This document shows positions 7,898-15,663 of a stretch of 38,790 nt of DNA, piece after piece (the first letter of the stretch is position 1; every line of letters starts with the position of its first letter). The notes under the pieces are model-generated. The model saw only the letters and a list, made by a program, of their open reading frames with translations. It searched no databases and was not told where the DNA came from. Made by a program: the position numbers and the translations under genes. The DNA is taken from positions 1-38,790 of the forward strand of contig LRBF01000257.1 in the NCBI GenBank assembly GCA_001580565.1, read 5' to 3'. The DNA comes from Caballeronia megalochromosomata (lineage in GTDB: Bacteria; Pseudomonadota; Gammaproteobacteria; Burkholderiales; Burkholderiaceae).

Positions 7898-8461
7898 ATG
7901 ACCGACCCGACGCCCACGCTCGACTACGAGGACTTGTTCAGGCATTTGCCCGTTGCTGTCATCGTTGCGAGAGAGCGGGTCATGGTGGATTGCAATGCGA
8001 GAGCCCTGGAACTCTTCAGGGCGACACGCAGTGACATCATCGATCAGTCGTTCTCGAAACTCTACCCGCAGCGCAAGGACTTCTCCACCACCGGCCGCCG
8101 CCTCGCGCCTCTGCTCGCAAAGCATGTGCTATTCAGCGATGACCGCATCATGCGGCGCATCGACGGCACGCATTTCTGGGTCACGGTCTGCGGCTTCGGC
8201 TACAACCCGCAGCGGCCTTTCGAGCTTGCGATCTGGACGTTCACGGACCTCTCGCAGAACACGAAGCAATCCGATAACGCGAGCATGCTGACCGAACGCG
8301 AGCGCGATGTCGCCGCGCTGCTCGTTCACGGCATGACCAGCAAGGAGATCGGCAAGGAGCTGAATATCAGCCCACGGACGGTCGACATCCATCGCGCGAG
8401 TCTGCTGCGCAAATACGGCGCGAGGGCGACACAAGAACTCATCGCGCGGTTACTGGCGTAA
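7898..8461 (+). CDS. PAS-domain LuxR-type transcriptional regulator
   Basis: A 187-aa one-component regulator. Residues about 8-120 form a PAS-like sensor (LPVAVIVARERVMVDCNARALELF, then DGTHFWVTVCGFGYN), and residues about 125-187 form a LuxR/NarL helix-turn-helix (LTERERDVAALLVHGMTSKEIGKELNISPRTVDIHRASLLRKYGA). There is no receiver domain with a phosphorylatable Asp, so ligand or redox sensing through PAS is more likely than phosphorylation. No clear ribosome site precedes the ATG. It follows the M19 gene by 69 bases in the same direction, which suggests it controls the binding protein, transporter and M19 genes, perhaps through the repeats between them. The regulon is inferred. Confidence 0.85.
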   Translation: MTDPTPTLDYEDLFRHLPVAVIVARERVMVDCNARALELFRATRSDIIDQSFSKLYPQRKDFSTTGRRLAPLLAKHVLFSDDRIMRRIDGTHFWVTVCGFGYNPQRPFELAIWTFTDLSQNTKQSDNASMLTERERDVAALLVHGMTSKEIGKELNISPRTVDIHRASLLRKYGARATQELIARLLA

Positions 8462-8569
8462 GGCGACGGCGAATGTGAACGCATGGCCTGGTCGAAAGCA
8501 CGTTTCTTGGCTCTCCAGGCTATGTCATCGCGCCGGTATCGTACGTGTCACGCAACGCGGAGAACACGC

Positions 8570-9034
8570 ATGAATACCTCAATCACCCTTGCGCATCTCG
8601 ACACACCCGACGACTGGGCGCGCGCCTTCGGCGTCATGAAGGAACTGCGCCCGCATCTCACCGACGCCGATACGTTTCGCACGCAAATGCGCCGGCAACG
8701 CGAGGAAGGCTATCGCCTGCTCGCCGCACGCGATGACGACGACACGATTCTCGGTCTCGCGGGCTATCGCACGCAAACGAATACGCTGTATGGGCGCTTC
8801 GTCTATCTCGACGATCTCGTCGTCACGGCGCGGCTGCAAAGGAGCGGCATCGGCGCGCAATTGCTCGACAAGGTCCGCGAGATCGCGCGTCATTCGCGCT
8901 GCGCGCATTTCGTGCTCGATACCGGCCTGCACATGGCGCTCGCACAGCGTTTCTACTATCGCAACGGGCTGCTCGCCAAGGGCATGCACTTCGTCGAGCC
9001 GCTCGCCGGTCACGGCAAGGAGACCGCGCAATGA
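8570..9034 (+). CDS. GNAT-family N-acetyltransferase
   Basis: A 154-aa protein. The start at 8570 is chosen because CGGAG lies eight bases upstream; longer open frames to 8483 lack this and read as non-coding. The GNAT fold is shown by YLDDLVVTARLQRSGIGAQLLDKVREIA, where RSGIGAQLL is the acetyl-CoA pyrophosphate loop, followed by the FVLDTGLHMALAQRFYYRNGL motif of the C-terminal half. The acceptor substrate cannot be told. The stop overlaps the start of the flavodoxin-fold reductase gene (ATGA), so the two are made from one transcript. Confidence 0.87.
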   Translation: MNTSITLAHLDTPDDWARAFGVMKELRPHLTDADTFRTQMRRQREEGYRLLAARDDDDTILGLAGYRTQTNTLYGRFVYLDDLVVTARLQRSGIGAQLLDKVREIARHSRCAHFVLDTGLHMALAQRFYYRNGLLAKGMHFVEPLAGHGKETAQ

Positions 9035-9648
9035 ACGTGCTCTTCGTCAACGCAAGCCCGCATGGCGACGCGAGTCATGGTTATCGGCTTGCGCTGGAGA
9101 TGATCGCCATGTTGCGCAAGACCGCACGCGTGGAAGTCGTCGAACGCGATCTCGCCGCGAAGCCGCTGCCGCCCATCACGCGGGACTATGCGCGCGCGAT
9201 CACGTCGCGTCATCCGGATGCGCGCCAGTTCGACGTCTCGGAGCAACTGATCCGCGAGATCGAAACCACGGATGCCCTCATCGTCAACACGCCGATGCAC
9301 AACTTCACCGTGCCCGCCGCGTTGAAGCTGTGGATCGACTATGTGCTGCGCATTCACCGCACGTTCGCGGCGACGCCCGAAGGCAAGCTCGGTCTGATGC
9401 GTGACCGGCCCACGTTCGTGATCGTCGGGTCGGGCGGCTTTCATAGCGGCGAGCACGCCCGTCAGCGGGATTTCCTCACGCCGTATTTGCGTTACGCGCT
9501 CGGTTCGATCGGCTTGCGTGCCCTGCACGTTCTCTCGCTGCAAGGACTCGTGCATGGCGATGAAGCCGTGAGCGAATCGCTGCGATCCGCACGCGAGGAA
9601 GTTGCGCGCCACGCGCTCTTCGCAGCGGACGACGCCATCGCGCGCTAG
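9031..9648 (+). CDS. Flavodoxin-fold NAD(P)H:FMN reductase, azoreductase (AzoR)-like
   Basis: A 205-aa protein of the flavodoxin-like NAD(P)H oxidoreductase family. Features are the N-terminal FMN-phosphate loop (NVLFVNASPHGDASHGYRLA), the NTPMHNFTVPAALKLWIDYVLR segment typical of AzoR quinone/azo reductases, and the FVIVGSGG strand-turn. These enzymes use FMN to reduce quinones, azo compounds or nitro compounds by two electrons. It is translationally coupled to the GNAT gene and converges on the MocR gene with a 4-base overlap of stops. Confidence 0.85.
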   Translation: MNVLFVNASPHGDASHGYRLALEMIAMLRKTARVEVVERDLAAKPLPPITRDYARAITSRHPDARQFDVSEQLIREIETTDALIVNTPMHNFTVPAALKLWIDYVLRIHRTFAATPEGKLGLMRDRPTFVIVGSGGFHSGEHARQRDFLTPYLRYALGSIGLRALHVLSLQGLVHGDEAVSESLRSAREEVARHALFAADDAIAR

Positions 9649-11126
9649 CCGTCGTAGGCGCGTCGAAGCATGCGCGCGAGACGTGCGGCCTCAGCCGCAT
9701 CGGCGACATTCGCGAAGCCGACGACGATCCCGCGCAACGTATGCTTCGTGCGCCCGTTCAGATACCACGCCGACAGCGCGAGCACCGCGAGCCCCGTTTC
9801 GCGCGCGCGTGCGGCCATCGCCATATCGTCGATGGGGCCGCCGCGCCCCTTCCGAAAGATCGCGACGAGATGCATGCCGCCCGTCGGCAACTCGATGCTC
9901 ACGTTATCGCCGAACGCCTTCACGATCGCATTCGCGAGCCGCATGCGCCGCTCGGCATAGAGCGCGCGCATACGCTTCAGATGCCGCGCGAAATGCCCTT
10001 GCGCGATGAAGTCCGCCACCGCCGCCTGATAGAGATAAGGCGACCCCGCATTCATGCTCTTCGTGAGTTGCCCGAAGCGCGCGACGGCCCGCTCGGGCGC
10101 CACCACATAAGAGAGCCGCAACCCCGGGAACAGCACCTTGCTGAACGTGCCGCAGTAAATCACGCGGTCGTCGCGATCGAGGCTCTTCAGCGCGGGCAGC
10201 GGTCGGCCCACATAACGGAACTCGCTGTCGTAATCGTCCTCGACGATCCAGCTTCCCGCGCGGCTCGCCCAGTCGAGCAGCTTCATGCGCCTCGCAAGCG
10301 ACAGCGTGAAGCCGAGCGGACTCTGATGCGAAGGGGTGACGAATGCGAAACGCGCATCGGCATCGAGCGCGATGCCTGCATCGACGTCGAGCCCTTCATG
10401 ATCGATCGGCACCGGCACGAGCCGCACGCCCGCTTCGACGAGAAAGTTACGCGCGAGCAGATAGCCTGGGTCTTCGAACCACGCGCGGTCCTCCGGCTTC
10501 GCGAGACCGCGCAGGATCAGTTCGAGCGTTGCGCGATAACCATTCGTCACGAACACCTGCTCCGGCACGCACTCCACACCGCGCGACAAGCCGAGATACG
10601 TCGCGATGCGTTCACGCAACGGACCATAACCGGAAGGCTCGGGATACGTGAGCGCGGCGAGATCGCCGCTGCGCGCGCGATACGCGACGAGCCGGCTCCA
10701 TACCTTGCGCGGAAACGCATCGAGCGCGGGCAGGCCCGGACGCAAGGGCTTCGCGTCGTTGCCGATATCCGCTGCGCTTTCCACGCGCCTCGCGCGCGGT
10801 GCATCCGCGCGATCGCGGTTCCTGCGCGCGGCGGATAGCGTGACCGCGCCCGGCAGCGACGATGACACGAACGTGCCCGCCGCGCCGCGCATCTGCAAAT
10901 AACCCTCATCGACGAGAATGTTATAGGCCATCTCGACCGTGCCGCGCGCGGTATTCAGTTGCGTCGCGAGTCCGCGCAACGCGGGCACGCGGTCCCCCGG
11001 CTTCAGATGACCCGCCGCGATCGCAGCCTTGAATCGCTCGCAAATCTGCAGATAAATCGGCGACGCTTCGCGCCGGTCGATTGCTATGGTCAGCGTGTTT
11101 TCGGCTGTTGGCATGGCGTGGTCCAT
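9645..11126 (-). CDS. MocR/PdxR-type GntR regulator with aminotransferase domain
   Basis: A 493-aa protein. Residues about 15-80 are a GntR winged helix (SPIYLQICERFKAAIAAGHLKPGDRVPALRGLATQLNTARGTVEMAYNILVDEGYL). Residues about 120-490 are a fold-type I aminotransferase-like domain with VTNGYRATLELILRGL, EDDYDSEFRY and the PLP-lysine motif YCGTFSKVLFPGLRLSY. Such regulators bind PLP or an amino compound rather than catalysing transamination. The ATG at 11126 lies inside a palindrome cluster that may be its operator, and ATG 11114 (MPTAENTLT) is an equal alternative; neither has a strong ribosome site. It is divergent from the NmrA-like gene at 11217, its likely target. Confidence 0.9.
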   Translation of the reverse strand: MDHAMPTAENTLTIAIDRREASPIYLQICERFKAAIAAGHLKPGDRVPALRGLATQLNTARGTVEMAYNILVDEGYLQMRGAAGTFVSSSLPGAVTLSAARRNRDRADAPRARRVESAADIGNDAKPLRPGLPALDAFPRKVWSRLVAYRARSGDLAALTYPEPSGYGPLRERIATYLGLSRGVECVPEQVFVTNGYRATLELILRGLAKPEDRAWFEDPGYLLARNFLVEAGVRLVPVPIDHEGLDVDAGIALDADARFAFVTPSHQSPLGFTLSLARRMKLLDWASRAGSWIVEDDYDSEFRYVGRPLPALKSLDRDDRVIYCGTFSKVLFPGLRLSYVVAPERAVARFGQLTKSMNAGSPYLYQAAVADFIAQGHFARHLKRMRALYAERRMRLANAIVKAFGDNVSIELPTGGMHLVAIFRKGRGGPIDDMAMAARARETGLAVLALSAWYLNGRTKHTLRGIVVGFANVADAAEAARLARMLRRAYDG

Positions 11127-11137
11127 GGACTAGTCCA
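11121..11137. promoter_or_regulatory. Overlapping palindromes, candidate MocR operator
   Basis: Two perfect palindromes share a half: GTCCATGGAC (11121-11130) and TGGACTAGTCCA (11126-11137). They cover the first ATG of the MocR gene and lie 80 bases from the divergent NmrA-like gene, the usual place for MocR autoregulation and target control. Confidence 0.5.
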
Positions 11138-11216
11138 ATCGACGATTCTTGTCCCTTTTTGCTAAGCCATGATTGTCACACAATGACTTCACTTTCACTT
11201 GACCTAGAGGTGCATC

Positions 11217-11966
11217 ATGAAGATCGTCGTCATTGGCGGTTCGGGTTTGATCGGCGCGAAAACGGTCGCTATTCTGCGCGCGAATGGGCACGAGGCCATC
11301 GCCGCATCGCCGCGCACCGGCGTGGATTCGGTGAGCGGCGCAGGTCTGAATGAAGCGCTTCGCGGCGCGCACGTCGTGATCGACGTATCGAACGCGCCTT
11401 CATGGGCGCCGGACGACGTGATGGCGTTCTTCCGCAAATCCACCACGAATCTCGTGCAGGCCGAAGCCGCGGCGGGCGTGCAGCATCATGTCGCGTTGTC
11501 GGTCGTCGGCACGGACCGCATGCCGGACAACGGCTATTTTCTCGCGAAGGTCGCGCAGGAAAAGTTGATCGCCGAATCGGGCGTGCCGTATTCGATCATC
11601 CGCGCGACGCAGTTCATGGAATTCCTCGGCGGCATTGCCGATGCCGGCATGCAGGACGGCAAGGTGCATCTGTCGCCGGGACAGTTCCAGCCGATCGCGG
11701 CGGATGACGTCGCGGCCATCGTCGCCGATGTCGCGCTCGACGCGCCGTTGAATGGCATCGTCGAGATCGCGGGACCGGAGCGCGCGCCGTTGAATCGGAT
11801 CATCGGCCAGTATCTGAGGGCACAGGGCGACGCGCGCGAGATCGTCGTCGATCCGAAGGCGACGTACTTCGGCGGCACGATAGCCGAAGATTCGCTCGTT
11901 CCGACCGGCGTTGCGCGCCGTGGAAACATCGCGCTGGACGACTGGCTGAAGCGGGCACGCGCATAA
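11217..11966 (+). CDS. NmrA-like atypical SDR, NAD(P)-binding protein
   Basis: A 249-aa protein with the dinucleotide loop IGGSGLIGAKTVAILRANGH at the N-terminus (residues 5-24), then HHVALSVVGTDRMPDNGYFLAKVAQEKLIAESGVPYSIIRATQFMEF, the usual NmrA/NAD(P)H-binding layout without the classical YxxxK catalytic pair of SDRs. Such proteins are redox sensors or quinone-type oxidoreductases. An AGAGG ribosome site lies eight bases before the ATG. It is divergent from the MocR gene, which probably controls it. No substrate can be assigned. Confidence 0.85.
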   Translation: MKIVVIGGSGLIGAKTVAILRANGHEAIAASPRTGVDSVSGAGLNEALRGAHVVIDVSNAPSWAPDDVMAFFRKSTTNLVQAEAAAGVQHHVALSVVGTDRMPDNGYFLAKVAQEKLIAESGVPYSIIRATQFMEFLGGIADAGMQDGKVHLSPGQFQPIAADDVAAIVADVALDAPLNGIVEIAGPERAPLNRIIGQYLRAQGDAREIVVDPKATYFGGTIAEDSLVPTGVARRGNIALDDWLKRARA

Positions 11967-12006
11967 CCAGAGGATCGTTTCTTTTACCGAAACGATGCCG
12001 TGCTGT

Positions 12007-13113
12007 TCAGAATATGTGCATCATCCCGATGTAAGCGCCTGTCTGCGACTCGCCCGCCATCGGACTCGTGCTGGGTTCGGCATCGCGCGGTGTCGCGAAG
12101 ACCGAGAACGTGCCGTTCGCGCTGTTGCGCACGTACGCCACGGTGCCGTACAGGAAGGTGCGCTTGGTGAAGTTGTAGGTCGTGCCGAGCGCGTAGAGCA
12201 TCGCGTGGCTCGCGGGATCGTGCGCCGCATCGCCGCCGCCCTCGCCCACGTGAATATAGAACCCCGCCGCGGTGACGGCCCACGCGGGCGTGGCCTGATA
12301 GGTCGCGCCGAGCCAGTAGTGATCGGCGCTGTCGGCCACGCCCGCGGGCGAATCCGGCGCGGTGTAGTGCGTGTAGGCCGCCTGCACCTTCCACTTGTCC
12401 ACCTTCAGGTTCGCGCCCACGAAATATTCGCGCGATGCCTGAAAGATATTGTCCAGCTTGCCGTTCTGACTGCGCAGTTCGTCGTAGATGCCGCGCATGT
12501 CGAACACGGTCGAGTGATACGTCAGCATGATGCCCTCGGAGCGGCCGAACTCGCCCGGCGCACCCGAATTGAACGCACCCGCCTGATTGCCGAACGCGTA
12601 TTGTCCTTGCACGTCGAAGCCATGAAACACGGGGCTGTGATATTCGACGTTATTGCTCGTCTGCTGCCAGTTGCGCCCGCGCACGAGCGATGCCGACGAC
12701 ACCGCCTGCTGCACGAAGGGATCGAATTCCCACACGCCGTCGCTGTCGATGAAGAGGTTGCGGCCCGCCTGCAACTGGCCCCACGTCTTCGAGTTCACCC
12801 CGACATAGGCGCGGCGCGACCACAGGCGTCCGCCGCCGGTGGTGCCGTTCATGATCTGGATGGCGGTTTCGAGATCGAAGAGCGCACTCAGGCCGCCGCC
12901 GAGATCTTCGTTGCCCTTGAGGCCCCACATGCTGGTGCCCCAGTCGCCGCCTTCGGCGCTCCATCGCGTGGCGCTGCCGCCCGTATCGTTCGCGATGTGA
13001 TTCAGATATTCGATGCCGCCATCGATACGGCCGTACATCGTGACGGTCGTTTGCGCCCACGCGCCCGAGGTGACGAGAAGAAGGCCTGCCGCTTTCCAGA
13101 GACGAGTTTTCAT
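12007..13113 (-). CDS. Gram-negative porin (Burkholderia-type trimeric, porin_4)
   Basis: A 368-aa outer-membrane beta-barrel. There is a clear signal peptide (MKTRLWKAAGLLLVTSGAWA, then QTTVTMYGRIDGGIEY), repeated amphipathic strands, the porin segments WGLKGNEDLGGGLSALFDLET and RRAYVGVNSKTWGQLQAGRN, and a terminal Phe after GMMHIF as needed for BAM-dependent insertion. Length fits the family (350-400). It is divergent from a secreted GH28 pectinase with 217 bases between the starts, which suggests that it admits pectin fragments, although general porins of this type are common near unrelated genes. Confidence 0.92.
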   Translation of the reverse strand: MKTRLWKAAGLLLVTSGAWAQTTVTMYGRIDGGIEYLNHIANDTGGSATRWSAEGGDWGTSMWGLKGNEDLGGGLSALFDLETAIQIMNGTTGGGRLWSRRAYVGVNSKTWGQLQAGRNLFIDSDGVWEFDPFVQQAVSSASLVRGRNWQQTSNNVEYHSPVFHGFDVQGQYAFGNQAGAFNSGAPGEFGRSEGIMLTYHSTVFDMRGIYDELRSQNGKLDNIFQASREYFVGANLKVDKWKVQAAYTHYTAPDSPAGVADSADHYWLGATYQATPAWAVTAAGFYIHVGEGGGDAAHDPASHAMLYALGTTYNFTKRTFLYGTVAYVRNSANGTFSVFATPRDAEPSTSPMAGESQTGAYIGMMHIF

Positions 13114-13273
13114 GGCCGACTGAACTCCATGTTGGCCCTGCCCGGTTGAGAGAAAACGATTGGCTGCACATTAGCACCATCCGGCGAAGTCGTCAGGAAA
13201 CAGTGCCGGACCGCCCGTCGAAATGGCTTAAGGGTGAACAGCAAGTATCGCCTTCTTCATTCGGATGCCTAAT

Positions 13274-13309
13274 ATTCGAACGATGTCATATGACATGCAC
13301 GATTCGAAT
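13274..13309. promoter_or_regulatory. Nested palindromes between porin and GH28 genes, candidate operator
   Basis: A perfect 14-bp palindrome ATGTCATATGACAT (13283-13296) is flanked by TTCGAA boxes at 13275-13280 and 13303-13308. It is 34 bases before the pectinase start. The symmetry is typical of a dimeric GntR- or LacI-type repressor, and the site could control both divergent genes. No regulator gene adjoins. Confidence 0.55.
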
Positions 13310-13330
13310 TGCTTTCAAGAGGCCCGATAA

Positions 13331-15214
13331 TTGAACAAGAAATCCGCCCTTTTCACGCTGGCTCGCGCCAGTACCGCCTGGCTTGCCGCCGCTTCGATTG
13401 CGCTGACGCTCAGCGCTTGCGGCGGCTCGGATGCATTGCCGACACCGGTACAGAAGTCCGACGCATCCACGCCGTCCGGAGACGCGCCGCCCGCCACACC
13501 GGATCAGCCCGCCTCCAGCGCCACGCCCACGGGCTTTCAGGTCGGCACGACGACCTACGACCCCGCACTGCCGCCCGAGCCCACGCTGCCTCTCACGCCG
13601 CAAATCTGCGCGACGCTGCCCGCCACCCTGATCGCGCAAGCGAACGGCCTTCTGCCCGATAGCGCCGACGCCACCGACACCGCGCCGGACTCCGCGCGCA
13701 TCCAGGCGGCGCTCGACGCGTGCAAGAACCCGTCGAGCACCGGTCTCGCGACGAACAAGGCCGTGCGCCTCGTGCCGGGCGCGACCGGCGCGAACGCGTT
13801 CATCGCCGGGGCGCTGAATCTGTCGAGCGGCGTGACGCTCTGGATCGACAAGGGCGTCACGCTGTTCGCCTCGCGCGACCCGCGCCAGTACGACAAGACC
13901 AAAGGCACCGCGAGCTGCGGCGTCATAACGGCGAGCGACAACGGCTGCCTCGCGCTCATCAACGCGAGCAAGATTGCTTACGGCGCGGTGGTCGGCGATG
14001 GCGTCATCGACGGACGTGGCGGCAGCCCGCTCGTCAGCAGCGTCCCGAACGATCCGAATCTGATGAAGCGCCCCGACGGCAGCGGCACGATGAGCTGGTG
14101 GGACATCGGCTGGATGGCGAACAAGGTGCTGAACCAGGCGCAGAACAATCCGCGCCTCATCCAGATCAGCAATGGCCGCAACTTCACGCTGTATCGCGTA
14201 ACGCTGCAGAACGCGCCCAAGTTTCACGTCGTGCCGAGCGGCATCGACGGCTTCACGGCGTGGGGCGTCAGGATCTACACGCCGACCGCCGCCTATGAGG
14301 CGATGAAGAACTATCTCGGCATGCCCTACAACCCGGATACGGCGAAGAACACCGACGGCATCGATCCCGGCAGCTCCGGACCAATCACGAGCAATCCGGG
14401 CAATCCCGGCAGGCTGACGGGCGATGCGAGCAACATGCTGATCGCGTACACGCATATCCGCACCGGCGACGACAACATGGCGATCAAGGGCGGCACCGGC
14501 ACGGTCAACGGCCGCACGTACAACATCACCGTCGCGCATAGTCATTTCTATTCGGGGCACGGCATGTCGATCGGCAGCGAGACGGCGGGCACGGACAACG
14601 GCACGACGAATCCGGACGTCACGGCGGTGAACGGCATCCTGCCGAGCGTGAGCAACGTCAATGTCTACGATCTCGTGATCGACGGCGCCGACAACGGCCT
14701 GCGCATCAAGTCGGACTGGAGCCGCAGCGGGCTGGTGTCGGACATCCGCTATTCGAACGTGTGCATCCGCATGCCGGCGTCGTCGACGGACGGCAAACCG
14801 CAGGCGCTGATCTTCTCGCCGTACTACAGCCCGACGAAGAACGGCGGCCTTTATCCGAACTTTCAGAACATCGCGCTCGATGGCGTGCGCATCGTCAATG
14901 CATCGGGCTATACGTTCCAGGGCTTCAATTCGGCGAGTCCGGTTCTGCAGGGCGCGGGCTGGTCGGGCGGCACGATCGGCTGGCCGAATCCGCCTGTCGT
15001 CAATCCCTTGACGATCTCGCTGAACAACGTCATCGCGGATGTCGCGCCGGCGGGCTTCACGGTGGCGGATGCGCTCGTCACGATCGGCGCGGACGGCACG
15101 TCGCTGCCGATCGTGGCGGGCGGCGACGTGAGCGTCACGCGCGCGGATGCGAGCGCAGCGAGTGCCGCACCGGTCGATTGCAGCATGGCGTTCGTGCCGT
15201 TCCCCGGACAGTAA
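13331..15214 (+). CDS. Glycoside hydrolase family 28 polygalacturonase, predicted lipoprotein
   Basis: A 627-aa protein. An in-frame TAA directly precedes the TTG codon at 13331, and AGAGG lies nine bases upstream, so TTG is the probable start. A signal peptide ends in the lipobox LSAC with Cys30, followed by GGSD, so it should be anchored in the outer membrane. A Pro/Thr/Ser-rich linker runs to about residue 75, then a right-handed beta-helix. All GH28 catalytic motifs are present: NTD (340-342), GDD (379-381), GHG (409-411) and RIK (458-460). It should hydrolyse alpha-1,4-galacturonan of pectin by inversion. Endo or exo action cannot be settled. It is transcribed away from the porin gene. 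Confidence 0.93.
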   Translation: MNKKSALFTLARASTAWLAAASIALTLSACGGSDALPTPVQKSDASTPSGDAPPATPDQPASSATPTGFQVGTTTYDPALPPEPTLPLTPQICATLPATLIAQANGLLPDSADATDTAPDSARIQAALDACKNPSSTGLATNKAVRLVPGATGANAFIAGALNLSSGVTLWIDKGVTLFASRDPRQYDKTKGTASCGVITASDNGCLALINASKIAYGAVVGDGVIDGRGGSPLVSSVPNDPNLMKRPDGSGTMSWWDIGWMANKVLNQAQNNPRLIQISNGRNFTLYRVTLQNAPKFHVVPSGIDGFTAWGVRIYTPTAAYEAMKNYLGMPYNPDTAKNTDGIDPGSSGPITSNPGNPGRLTGDASNMLIAYTHIRTGDDNMAIKGGTGTVNGRTYNITVAHSHFYSGHGMSIGSETAGTDNGTTNPDVTAVNGILPSVSNVNVYDLVIDGADNGLRIKSDWSRSGLVSDIRYSNVCIRMPASSTDGKPQALIFSPYYSPTKNGGLYPNFQNIALDGVRIVNASGYTFQGFNSASPVLQGAGWSGGTIGWPNPPVVNPLTISLNNVIADVAPAGFTVADALVTIGADGTSLPIVAGGDVSVTRADASAASAAPVDCSMAFVPFPGQ

Positions 15215-15234
15215 GCCCGCGAATTGATCAGATG

Positions 15235-15267
15235 AAAGCACCTTGAAGACTTCTTGCAGGTGCTTTT
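15235..15267 (+). terminator. Probable terminator after the GH28 gene
   Basis: Arms AAAGCACCT (15235-15243) and AGGTGCTTT (15258-15266) enclose a second small palindrome, GAAGACTTC (15245-15253). Only four T residues end it (15264-15267), so strength is moderate. Confidence 0.55.
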
Positions 15268-15376
15268 AAACGATCTCGGTAAAGAAACGTTTGCCCGTGC
15301 CGATAACTTGAAACAGAAGGAGACGGGCAATCGCTCGGGGCCTTTTCGACATCCAGGACATCCGACAGAGAGAGAA

Positions 15377-15580
15377 ATGGTCTTCAGCTACAGGGACATG
15401 ATGGTCACGCCGGCAGCGGTCCGGCAGGGCAAGGTGTTTGCCGCGACGGCGCGAATCCAGGATTTGAACGGCATGGAGCGTTCCGTGCGGCTGCCGGGCG
15501 AGTTCCCCAACGTGGAAGAAGCGATCCGCTTCGCCATCGCGGCAGGTTTCGAATATATCGATTGCGAGCAGCGCTGCTGA
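15377..15580 (+). CDS. Small conserved-type protein of 67 residues, function unknown
   Basis: The start at 15377 (MVFSYRDMMVTPAAVRQGKVFAA) follows a purine-rich GAGAGAGAA ribosome site; the frame is open further upstream, but that part does not read as coding. The protein is soluble with alternating beta strands and one helix: a beta-hairpin around FAATARIQDLNGMERSVRLPG, then EFPNVEEAIRFAIAAGFEYIDC. The layout resembles small Burkholderia-group proteins of unknown role. It ends in Cys-Glu-Gln-Arg-Cys. A strong terminator follows, so it is a single-gene unit. Confidence 0.72.
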   Translation: MVFSYRDMMVTPAAVRQGKVFAATARIQDLNGMERSVRLPGEFPNVEEAIRFAIAAGFEYIDCEQRC

Positions 15581-15614
15581 TTTCAAGCCCGCGCGCTTTT
15601 CATCACGTAAAACA

Positions 15615-15651
15615 CAAACGCCGCGACACTCGTTCGCGGCGTTTGCTTTTC
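15615..15651. terminator. Strong, probably bidirectional terminator
   Basis: A perfect 12-bp stem (CAAACGCCGCGA 15615-15626 with 15634-15645) and 7-nt loop are followed by CTTTTCT rightwards. Leftwards the stem is followed by GTGTTTTACG, so it can also serve the phosphatase gene that ends at 15664. Confidence 0.88.
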
Positions 15652-15663
15652 TAGTTTGCGTTC

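Noticed and set aside
11974..11996. Hairpin ATCGTTTC/GAAACGAT between the NmrA-like and porin genes as a terminator
   Set aside because: AT-rich 8-bp stem with no T-run on either side; it may reduce read-through but cannot be called an intrinsic terminator.
13286..15241. A 651-codon open frame on the minus strand, opposite the polygalacturonase gene
   Set aside because: The plus strand carries the lipobox and all four GH28 motifs; the opposite frame is almost pure Arg/Ala/Val/Asp.
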